64,000 bases of DNA from CAYPNF01 sp964411985 (lineage in GTDB: Bacteria; Verrucomicrobiota; Verrucomicrobiia; Limisphaerales; J093), in the NCBI GenBank assembly GCA_964411985.1, contig CAYPNF010000032.1, forward strand, positions 1 to 64,000, written 5' to 3'. Position numbers and translations under genes: made by a program. The notes under the pieces are model-generated. The model was not told where the DNA came from. It was given only the letters and a program-made list of their open reading frames with translations, and made no database searches. Shown piece after piece: positions 56,973-64,000 of the stretch; the first letter of the stretch is position 1, and the number at the start of each line of letters is the position of its first letter.

Positions 56973-58292
56973 ATGAATTCTTCCTTATCCCGACGAGTCT
57001 TCCTGCGCTCTGCAGGTTTCGGTTTGGCTGGTGCATGGGTATCTTCCGGGTGGCTTAGAGCAAGTCCGGCCTCGGGTGGGCTGCTCCGCATAGGGTTCGT
57101 GGGGGTAGCCAACCGTGGAGGGGCGAACCTCGCTGACACAGCCAGCTGCAAGGACCTTGCGGAAGTGACGGCCCTCTGCGACGTGGATTCGAACAACCTG
57201 GAGGCCGCGGCAGCGCAGCACCCCAAAGCGGCCAAATACCGGGACTTTCGGAAGATGCTCGAGAAAGAGCAGTTGGACGCAGTCGTGGTGAGCACTCCAG
57301 ACCACGCCCATGCGGTGGTTTGCGCGGCGGGGCTTCGCCGAGGACTCCACGTGTACTGTGAAAAGCCCCTCGCCAGGACGGTTTCTGAGGTGCGAGCCAT
57401 TCAGAAGCTCGCGGCCAAGACCAAACGAGTGACGCAACTTGGAACGCAGATTCATGCCGGAGCCAACTACCGTCGGGTCGTGGAGTTGGTGCAGGCCAAA
57501 GCGGTGGGGGACATCCGTGAAGTGCATGTTTGGGTGGGTGCCACCTATGGGGGCATGGAGCGTCCGCAGGGGGAGGAAAAGGTTCCGCCGCAATTGGACT
57601 GGGATCTGTGGTTGGGGCCGGTGGAGCCGATGCCTTACAGTGCAGAATACGCTCCTTTCAAGTGGAGGAATTGGTGGGCCTTTGGAGGCGGTTCCCTGGC
57701 GGACTTTGGCTGCCATTTCATGGATCTGCCCCACTGGGCGCTTCAACTCTCACATCCGGACTGGGTGGAGCCGGTGGATGGCCCGCCGGTGCATCCCCAT
57801 TCGACGCCGCCATGGGCTATTGTGCGATATCATCACCCAGCAAGAGCCTCTGTCGGGCAAGGAAGTACCCTACCGCCTGTTACCCTAACCTGGTACCACG
57901 GGGGCAAGCAGCCCGCGTTGCTCGACGAAGAGCAGGCCAAGTACTTCAAGAGCGGGGTCCTTTTCGTGGGGGAGAAAGGTTCGATCCTGGCCGACTACAC
58001 TCGCAACGTGCTGCTTCCTGAGGAGAAGTTTAAGGACTACAAACGTCCTCAACCCTGGATACCCGCCTCGGTGGGGCATCATCGGGAGTGGTTGTTGGCG
58101 ATTCGCGGTGAGATGACCACGACTTGTGGTTTTGCTTATAGCGGACCGTTGAGCGAGACGGCATTGCTGGGGAACGTAGCCTATAGACTTGGCAAACGGA
58201 TCACGTGGGACGCAGCTGCGCTCCGGGCCCGAAAGTGCCCCGAGGCGGACGTGTACTTGAAGCATCACTACCGAAAGGGTTGGGCGTTATAA
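56973..58292 (+). CDS. Tat-exported Gfo/Idh/MocA family oxidoreductase
   Basis: 439 residues. The N-terminus MNSSLSRRVFLRSAGFGLAG carries the S-R-R-x-F-L twin-arginine signal. LRIGFVGVANRGGANLADTASCKDLAEVTALCDVDSNNLEAAA is the Rossmann NAD(P)-binding start. DAVVVSTPDHAHAVVCAAGLRRGLHVYCEKPLARTVSEVRAI contains the E-K-P motif with the catalytic Lys. The C-terminal alpha-beta domain with FGGGSLADFGCHFMDLPHWAL holds the conserved G-x-x-x-D-x-x-x-H. Such proteins use a tightly held NAD(P) in the periplasm on sugars; the substrate is unknown. Confidence 0.92.
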   Translation: MNSSLSRRVFLRSAGFGLAGAWVSSGWLRASPASGGLLRIGFVGVANRGGANLADTASCKDLAEVTALCDVDSNNLEAAAAQHPKAAKYRDFRKMLEKEQLDAVVVSTPDHAHAVVCAAGLRRGLHVYCEKPLARTVSEVRAIQKLAAKTKRVTQLGTQIHAGANYRRVVELVQAKAVGDIREVHVWVGATYGGMERPQGEEKVPPQLDWDLWLGPVEPMPYSAEYAPFKWRNWWAFGGGSLADFGCHFMDLPHWALQLSHPDWVEPVDGPPVHPHSTPPWAIVRYHHPARASVGQGSTLPPVTLTWYHGGKQPALLDEEQAKYFKSGVLFVGEKGSILADYTRNVLLPEEKFKDYKRPQPWIPASVGHHREWLLAIRGEMTTTCGFAYSGPLSETALLGNVAYRLGKRITWDAAALRARKCPEADVYLKHHYRKGWAL

Positions 58293-58439
58293 GGCGAACC
58301 GGCCTGGGAGGCTTGGCCGCCACGACCCAAAACACGGTGGAAATGCGCACGTTGCGCAGGTCTGCGACTTGTGCTACCCTCCTTCCCGTTGTGAGCGCAC
58401 ACAATGGCCCGTTAACCTAACTCCATCCCTTTTTGCTTT

Positions 58440-60692
58440 ATGCCTGAACTAACGATCCCATCTCTCCTTCCCAAATCCGGTTACGGTTGGAAGTTCTACC
58501 GAGCTGGTGGCCTTGACCAAGTGACACTGGAATCAGGGGATGATCTTCTCAATCTGGGCAGTCTGGATCCGAAGCTCTGGGTGGCGCTCAGTTGTCCCAC
58601 CACGGGCCTCGAAATCGACAGCCGCACCCTGCAGTTGCTGGACACGGATAAGGATGGCCGTATCCGGGTGCCCGAGATCTTGGCGGCGATCCGCTGGCTG
58701 GCTCCGCGGTTGAAGGATTTGCGGTTGTTGCTGAAGGGTGACGCCCACCTCCCCCTCGCCGCCATTCAAGACCAGACGCCCGAGGGGAAAGCCATCGTTG
58801 CTTCCGCACGCCAGATTCTTGCCAATCTTGGCAAAGAGAAGGAAACCTCGATCGCCGTGGCGGATGTTGCCGACCAGGCGAAGATCTTTGCCCAAACCAA
58901 GTTCAATGGCGACGGTGTGGTGACGGTGGCCTCAGCAGATGACGAGGAGACGCGCCTGCTGATCCAGGATATCATCGCCTGCCTCGGCTCTGAAACTGAC
59001 CGCAGCGGGCAGCCCGGTGTAAACAAAGACAAAGTGGACGCTTTCTATGCCGAGTGCGCGGCCTTGGTGAGCTGGTGCGCCAAAGGAGAAGATCCGGCGG
59101 TCAAGACGCTCGGAGCCGCGACCGCAGCCGCTTTGGAGGCCGTGCGCGCTGTGCGGTCCAAACTGGACGACTTCTTTACCCGATGCAAACTGGCGGCTTT
59201 TGACGCCAGGGCCTCCGGCCAGCTCAATCGAGCCGAGGCAGACTTCGCTGCGTTGGCGGCCAAGGACCTTTCCCTGGCAGCTTCGGAGATTGCCTCCTTC
59301 CCGATTGCCCGGGTGGAGGCGGGTCGCGCTCTCCCGCTTCGTGGGCCCGTAAACCCGGCCTGGGCTGGACAGTTGGACGCGCTCCACAAGAGCGCGGTGA
59401 TCCCCCTTTTCGGAGAGGGCAAGGATTCCCTGTCTGAGGAGGAATGGAACAAGCTGAAGGCCGCTGTGGGGCCGCTGGAATGTTGGCTGGCGGGCAAGGC
59501 CGGGACAAAAGTTGAAAAACTGGGTTTACCCAGGGTTCAGGCGATCGCCGCTGGCCAGGGGAAGGCCACTCTGGATGCGCTCCTGGCCAAGGACAAGGCC
59601 CTCGAACCGGAAGCGCAAGCCGTCAAGGACGTCGGACAGCTTCTCTTCTACAATCGTGATCTGGGTGTCTTGCTGCGCAATTTTGTTTCCTTCGCAGATT
59701 TCTATGACCCTCGTGTGCCTGCCATTTTTCAGGTGGGAACCCTGTTCTTGGATAGCCGCAGTTGCGATTTGTGCATCAAGGTATCCGATCCCGGTGCGCA
59801 TTCGGTGATGGCCGGCTTGAGCAAGATGTATGTTGCCTACTGCGATCTTAAGCGGCCCGGCGGAGAAACGATGAAGATTGCGGCCTGCTTTACCCAGGGG
59901 GATTCGGACTACCTGATGGTGGGGCGGAACGGGATCTTCTATGATCGGCAAGGGCGCGATTGGGACGCCACGATCACCAAGATTGTGGATAACCCCATCA
60001 GCATTCGGCAGGCGTTTTGGGCTCCCTACAAGAAATTCATTCGCATGGTCGAGGATCAGATCGCGAAGTTTGCCGCAGCAAAAGAGAAGGCCGCCGAAGA
60101 TCAACTCGCAGCCGGCGCCACCAAGGTTACGGCGACCGCAACAGCAGGAAAGCCGGCTCCGGCAGCGCCGCCCGCGGATGTGGGTAAGATGGTGGGGATT
60201 GTGGCAGCCTTGGGCGTTGGTGTGGGTGCTTTGGGGACGATGTTTGGGGGTTTTGTCACTGGTTTTATCAATCTGCAACCCTGGTGGTCGAAGCCCTTGG
60301 CAGTGCTGGGTATTATCCTCGTGATTTCCGGCCCGTCCATGCTGATTGCCTGGCTCAAGCTTCGCCAACGGACTCTCGGACCGATCTTGGACGCGAATGG
60401 CTGGGCGGTGAACGGACGTGTTCGGATCAATATTCCCTTGGGGACGGCCTTGACCAACAGGGCGGTGCTTCCTCCGGCAGCTTCCCGTACGCTGGAGGAT
60501 CCCTACGAGGATAAGGACGCAAAGAAACGAAAGAAGATGTTCTACGTGGGCTTGGTGGTGGTGATGCTCATCCTGGGAGTTGCGAAGTACTTCGGAGTCT
60601 GGCCGTTCTCCAAATCGACTTCCGCTCCTCAGGAGCCAGCGAAGACCGTGGAGAAAGCGGTTTTGAGCACCAACGCGCCGCCGGCTCAGTAA
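58440..60692 (+). CDS. Large conserved membrane-associated protein with EF-hand-like loop, unknown
   Basis: 750 residues. A long, mostly helical N-terminal part (1-560) with an EF-hand-like LDTDKDGRIRVPEILAAIRWLAPRL near residue 70, a second acidic site TKFNGDGVVTVASADDEETR near 155, and FYAECAALVSWCAKGE. After an Ala/Pro-rich linker come two membrane segments (IVAALGVGVGALGTMFGGFVTGFI and PLAVLGIILVISGPSMLIAWLKL, about 585-645). A third lies near the C-terminus (MFYVGLVVVMLILGVAKYFGV). Seen as a conserved hypothetical in related bacteria; no function known. Confidence 0.7.
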   Translation: MPELTIPSLLPKSGYGWKFYRAGGLDQVTLESGDDLLNLGSLDPKLWVALSCPTTGLEIDSRTLQLLDTDKDGRIRVPEILAAIRWLAPRLKDLRLLLKGDAHLPLAAIQDQTPEGKAIVASARQILANLGKEKETSIAVADVADQAKIFAQTKFNGDGVVTVASADDEETRLLIQDIIACLGSETDRSGQPGVNKDKVDAFYAECAALVSWCAKGEDPAVKTLGAATAAALEAVRAVRSKLDDFFTRCKLAAFDARASGQLNRAEADFAALAAKDLSLAASEIASFPIARVEAGRALPLRGPVNPAWAGQLDALHKSAVIPLFGEGKDSLSEEEWNKLKAAVGPLECWLAGKAGTKVEKLGLPRVQAIAAGQGKATLDALLAKDKALEPEAQAVKDVGQLLFYNRDLGVLLRNFVSFADFYDPRVPAIFQVGTLFLDSRSCDLCIKVSDPGAHSVMAGLSKMYVAYCDLKRPGGETMKIAACFTQGDSDYLMVGRNGIFYDRQGRDWDATITKIVDNPISIRQAFWAPYKKFIRMVEDQIAKFAAAKEKAAEDQLAAGATKVTATATAGKPAPAAPPADVGKMVGIVAALGVGVGALGTMFGGFVTGFINLQPWWSKPLAVLGIILVISGPSMLIAWLKLRQRTLGPILDANGWAVNGRVRINIPLGTALTNRAVLPPAASRTLEDPYEDKDAKKRKKMFYVGLVVVMLILGVAKYFGVWPFSKSTSAPQEPAKTVEKAVLSTNAPPAQ

Positions 60693-60876
60693 GCGCAGGC
60701 CCCAACGGAAGGTCGCGCGCCCCTCGGCGAGGGGCGGCCTGTGAGAAGGTGTGTGCAGCGGGAATGCAAGGTAAGGACATCGCGCGGCGATGTCCGGGGG
60801 TGCGGGCGGCCCAGAGAGCCGCGAAGCTTTTTGCGTGCATTTCGCCGGTTCGTGAGGACAATCCTGAACTCAGCGC

Positions 60877-61701
60877 ATGGATTTATTGGCCTACTGGAAC
60901 CTACGGGAACGTCCATTTGAGGCGACGTGGGATACCCGCTTTTACTACCAAAGCCGCGAGCATGATGAGGCTTTGAACCGACTCTGTTTCCTGGTGAGCG
61001 AGCAGACTATGAACATGGGTATGCTCACCGGGGAAGTGGGATGCGGCAAGACCCTGACACGGGCGGTCTTCGCGGAGCGTCTGGATCAGCGGCGATTTGA
61101 AGTGGTGACTCAGGAGAATTCGGGTTTTGTTTTCAAGGAACTCATGGGCGCCGCCCTGCAGCAGTTGGACGGCATGCCGGCGACAACTCGCCAATCCAAG
61201 CTGGAGCTGTGCGAACGGTTGCGTGGGGCTGCGGGGCGGATTCACATGGAAAACCGGCACCTCGTCATGGTTTTTGATGAGGCGCAGGAGATGTCTTTGG
61301 CTACCCTGAACGAACTCAAGCTGCTGACGAATCTCAACGGGGGAGGAAAGAGCCTGCTGACAATTATTCTTCTCGGCCAGCCGGAGTTGCGGGTGCTGGT
61401 CGCGGGACTTCCTGCGATTAACCAGCGTATCACGCTGCGCTTCCACATCGGCCCCTTGGGCGCGGCTGAGGTGGGAGATTATCTGCAGCATCGGCTCCGG
61501 ATTGGAGGACACCCCACTGGGGACCTTTTTGCCTCGGAGGCAGTCGAACGTACCTTCCAGGCGAGCCATGGGGTGCCGCGAAAGGTGAATAGGATTGCCA
61601 AACTCGCTTTGGAATATGCCTGGTTGCGCGAATTGACCGAGGTGACGGGCCAGGCGGTCGAGACGGTAGTTCGCGACCTCGAGCGTCAACAGAACATCTG
61701 A
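60877..61701 (+). CDS. ExeA/GspA-type AAA ATPase
   Basis: 274 residues. YWNLRERPFEATWDTRFYYQSREHDEALNRL is the diagnostic N-terminus of ExeA-like proteins. Walker A is GEVGCGKT, Walker B HLVMVFDEAQEMS, and LLGQPELRVLVAGLPAINQRITLRFHIGPLG includes the sensor and Arg-finger segments. SHGVPRKVNRIAKLALEYAW closes the lid domain. In secretion systems GspA remodels peptidoglycan or secretin assembly. In this phylum the gene usually sits beside polysaccharide-chain-length or exosortase loci, as it does here. Confidence 0.9.
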   Translation: MDLLAYWNLRERPFEATWDTRFYYQSREHDEALNRLCFLVSEQTMNMGMLTGEVGCGKTLTRAVFAERLDQRRFEVVTQENSGFVFKELMGAALQQLDGMPATTRQSKLELCERLRGAAGRIHMENRHLVMVFDEAQEMSLATLNELKLLTNLNGGGKSLLTIILLGQPELRVLVAGLPAINQRITLRFHIGPLGAAEVGDYLQHRLRIGGHPTGDLFASEAVERTFQASHGVPRKVNRIAKLALEYAWLRELTEVTGQAVETVVRDLERQQNI

Positions 61702-61705
61702 CCCG

Positions 61706-64000
61706 ATGAGCGACCGCGAGGAATTCAGTATCAGTCGCCTGCGCCAGAAGCAGCAGTCGGCGGGCGCGAGCCCTCCTCCCTCCTCGGAGCCGCGGCAGGA
61801 GTCTGCGTCGACCTCGGATCGTCCCTCAAGGACGTCGCATGGGGGTGCTCCGGTGGACGCGAGTGGATTGGGTATTACGGCCTCGTGGTTGCCGGTCGAT
61901 CCAGCGAGGCTACTGTTGGCGGGGTGGCTGGCGAGGAAGAAGGTGGTTTTGGGGTTGATCTTAGGGTTGGTTCTCGGGTGGGCTTTCGCTGTTGCCTCTG
62001 GCACTTGGCGGGCCGAGGTGCAACTTCTGGCCAAATCTGGGGCAGCCTCGGCGTTGGGAACTGCGGTGGGCGTTCCCTCCAAAGAGACAATCATGCTCCT
62101 TCTCAAGGCACCCGAACTCGTGGAGCGGGTCGCCACGAACGCCGCCCCTCCTTTGGATCCGGCTTGGCTGGGTAGCAGCCTGGAAGTCAACGCGGTTCAG
62201 GGAACGGAAGTCCTCGCCGTGAGTCTCTCCGGCCCGGGACGGTCACGATTGCTGGAAGTATTGGGCCGCTTTGGCAAGGAGGCTGTCGAGTATCTCAGGG
62301 CGCTCCAGGCACGGGAGTTCCAGGAGCTCCATTCCATTCTCGGAGGCAAAGCACGCGAAGCCGAGGTGCAGTTGGCGGGCCTTCGAGCGCAATTGGCCGC
62401 GCTCAGCAAGGAGGCAAAAGTGCTGGACATCGACAAGGATTTTGAGGCCTTCTCCAAGCAGCGGGCGGACTTGGAACAGAGGGTGGAGCAAGTCAGGATC
62501 GACCTTGAAACCGTGGACCTGCGCCTGTCCACCATGAAGAAGGCCTTGATGTTCCAGAACCCCAGGCTGTTGGCTGCCAAATCAGAGCTCAGTGCCTCCT
62601 TGCTGAAGTTCACCGAGGAACATCCCAAGGTGCGCCAACTGCGCAGTGAAATTGAAGCGCTTGAAAGCGAAGCTGCGTCCGCCGGCGCTGCGCCAGACTC
62701 ACCTTTACCCGCGGCGATTTCAGGAGTGGGACAAAACCTCCAGACCCAGCTGATCGAATTACAGACCCAACGGGCTGCTCTCTCCAAACAGGCCGTGGAA
62801 TACCAAAAACTGCAGGGTCGGATGGCGGAAAGGCTCTCAGGCCTGAGCGATGCGGCCCAGCAGTACGCTTCTCTGCGGGCAAGCGTGGCGAGCCTGGAAA
62901 GCGGGCGACAGCTTCTTGCGACGCGTCAGCAGGAGGCACTGGCTTCGGCAGCCTCATCCAAGAGCTGCGTCGATCTATTGGGGCCGCCTCGCGTCCGTGG
63001 AGGCTGGTTCGCCTGGGTGTGGCGAATGTTGGGGTGCGGCATGGTGGGATCTTTGCTCGCCCTAGTGCTGATTTTCGGCTGGGTTTTCACTCAGGAGTGG
63101 ATGGATCCACGCATCCGCACCATCGGCGACTTGAAAAGAGCCACTCGTCTGCCTATACTGGCTTCGTTGGGAGATTTGCAGACCATGGATGCTGCGGCGC
63201 AGGAAAGATGGGCTTTTCAGGCTTGGACGGTATTGAAAGGAAGACTGCGGTCCTGGGAGGGCAACGGTCTGATATGCGGTTTTATTTCCGCCCAGGGGCT
63301 CGAAGGCAGATCGACCTGGATTAAGTTGTTGTCCCAAGCGGCGAGTCGGAGTGGTTACAAGGTTATGACTGTGAGCCCGGACCTGCCTCCGAGCACGACA
63401 CCGACCTCCAAACCTGGGGAGACCACAACGATCATCGAAACCAGTACGACTCCCGATCCGACGAATGCGCTGGCTTTTCCCGCGCAACTTGCTAAAGATT
63501 TGCTTAAACCAAACATTCATTCTGTTATGCATCTACCTCTGTCAGGCTGGGTTTGGAGTTCGGATCGGCGGCGCCAGTGGCAAGCCGCCCTCGAACAGTG
63601 GAGCCGCATCCGCGACCTTGTACTCCTTGTCGAATTGCCTCCTGCCGCTTCTCCGGAGGCGGTTCTGTTGGCGGAAACCGTGCCGAACGTGGTCTGGTTG
63701 GGAGGGATGGGGCAGGCGCGCCGGGACGAGAGCCGGAGTCTGCTCGCCAACCTGCGCCATGCCGGATGCCGCCTGATCGGCGCTGTCGCCAATCGAGACG
63801 GAGCGGAGCTTTCGAAAGCTTCGGCACCCGGGTGGCTGCGGCGCCTGGTGAGCCCTGCGGTCCTAGCCCTTGGTTTGGTTCTTGGGTCGGATGTGAGCGC
63901 CGTGCGCGCGGCGGAAGAGGATCAACTGAGCGCCAGCCAGGCTGGATCACTGTCGATCAGCAGCGCCAGGAAGAGGGCTCCCTGGCAGGAGAAGCTGACA
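61706..64000 (+). CDS. Chain-length determinant/BY-kinase-like polysaccharide protein, 3' end outside window
   Basis: The frame opens with ATG 61706, five bases after the ExeA-like gene, and stays open for 765 codons to the window edge. A basic N-terminus, a membrane helix (VVLGLILGLVLGWAFAVASG, about 79-98), a long coiled-coil region (about 195-415) and a second membrane helix (VGSLLALVLIFGWVF, about 452) are the layout of Wzz/GumC/ExoP chain-length proteins. A nucleotide-binding-like domain follows, but the P-loop is EGRST instead of EGKST, so kinase activity is doubtful. After about residue 710 a hydrophobic, signal-peptide-like stretch (VSPAVLALGLVLGSDVSAV) starts what may be a fused export protein. 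Confidence 0.75.
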   Translation, partial: MSDREEFSISRLRQKQQSAGASPPPSSEPRQESASTSDRPSRTSHGGAPVDASGLGITASWLPVDPARLLLAGWLARKKVVLGLILGLVLGWAFAVASGTWRAEVQLLAKSGAASALGTAVGVPSKETIMLLLKAPELVERVATNAAPPLDPAWLGSSLEVNAVQGTEVLAVSLSGPGRSRLLEVLGRFGKEAVEYLRALQAREFQELHSILGGKAREAEVQLAGLRAQLAALSKEAKVLDIDKDFEAFSKQRADLEQRVEQVRIDLETVDLRLSTMKKALMFQNPRLLAAKSELSASLLKFTEEHPKVRQLRSEIEALESEAASAGAAPDSPLPAAISGVGQNLQTQLIELQTQRAALSKQAVEYQKLQGRMAERLSGLSDAAQQYASLRASVASLESGRQLLATRQQEALASAASSKSCVDLLGPPRVRGGWFAWVWRMLGCGMVGSLLALVLIFGWVFTQEWMDPRIRTIGDLKRATRLPILASLGDLQTMDAAAQERWAFQAWTVLKGRLRSWEGNGLICGFISAQGLEGRSTWIKLLSQAASRSGYKVMTVSPDLPPSTTPTSKPGETTTIIETSTTPDPTNALAFPAQLAKDLLKPNIHSVMHLPLSGWVWSSDRRRQWQAALEQWSRIRDLVLLVELPPAASPEAVLLAETVPNVVWLGGMGQARRDESRSLLANLRHAGCRLIGAVANRDGAELSKASAPGWLRRLVSPAVLALGLVLGSDVSAVRAAEEDQLSASQAGSLSISSARKRAPWQEKLT

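Noticed and set aside
60901..62190. Minus-strand 429-codon frame opposite the ExeA-like gene
   Set aside because: The plus strand carries unmistakable ExeA motifs and the start of the chain-length gene. The long opposite frame is a GC-codon artefact.

Overview
The window most likely comes from a free-living member of the Verrucomicrobiota (Pedosphaera/Limisphaerales-like). This rests on inference from gene content: several PEP-CTERM-tailed proteins, BspA-type leucine-rich-repeat proteins sharing one C-terminal module, orphan RHS tips, rhomboid-TPR, a Tat-exported Gfo/Idh/MocA oxidoreductase, and a moderately GC-rich chromosome-like layout. No ribosomal RNA or taxonomic marker apart from ffh is present, so the assignment is provisional.

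Layout. (A) 0-11 kb: mostly minus-strand accessory genes. These are a truncated secreted protein, a decayed HAF-repeat gene, an ATPase plus RloB-like pair that looks like an anti-phage system, a rhomboid protease, a YcxB-like protein, a class-C-like serine hydrolase, and a DUF433/DUF5615 toxin-antitoxin pair inside what looks like a decayed integron cassette cluster. (B) 11-27.6 kb: secreted/surface protein region. It holds three BspA-like LRR proteins, four related secreted proteins (two with PEP-CTERM tails), an unrelated PEP-CTERM protein, two paralogous DLDxDGKxDFR proteins, three orphan RHS tips, and a 1.4 kb repeat-rich non-coding stretch. (C) 27.7-40.9 kb: an unusual plus-strand DNA-metabolism module. 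It has a RecB/Cas4-like Fe-S nuclease, a WGR-domain ATP-dependent ligase-like protein, a DnaN-like sliding clamp with a coiled-coil tail, a DUF3150-like protein, and a second operon with DUF1257 (Ycf35), DUF2997 and a Ycf46-type AAA+ ATPase, which is a gene set best known from cyanobacteria and plastids. Related-looking genes resume at 48.3-49.6 kb. (D) 41.4-48.1 kb: an integron gene-cassette array with eleven recognisable attC sites and about a dozen small cassettes, with no integrase gene visible. It interrupts the module. A further attC in opposite orientation lies at 35.9 kb. (E) 49.7-64 kb: chromosomal backbone. It carries a membrane-anchored Ser/Thr kinase, an ECF sigma/anti-sigma pair, a tRNA-Tyr-like remnant, ffh, a dolichol-phosphate-mannose-synthase-like glycosyltransferase, Hsp20, a Gfo/Idh/MocA oxidoreductase, a large conserved membrane protein, and an ExeA-like ATPase followed by a chain-length-determinant/BY-kinase-like gene that runs off the window.

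The most notable results are the integrase-less cassette array with intact attC folding features, and the ligase-clamp-nuclease plus Ycf35/Ycf46 module whose joint role is unknown. Start codons were often moved inward from the longest reading frame to fit a ribosome binding site, a signal peptide or a cassette boundary.
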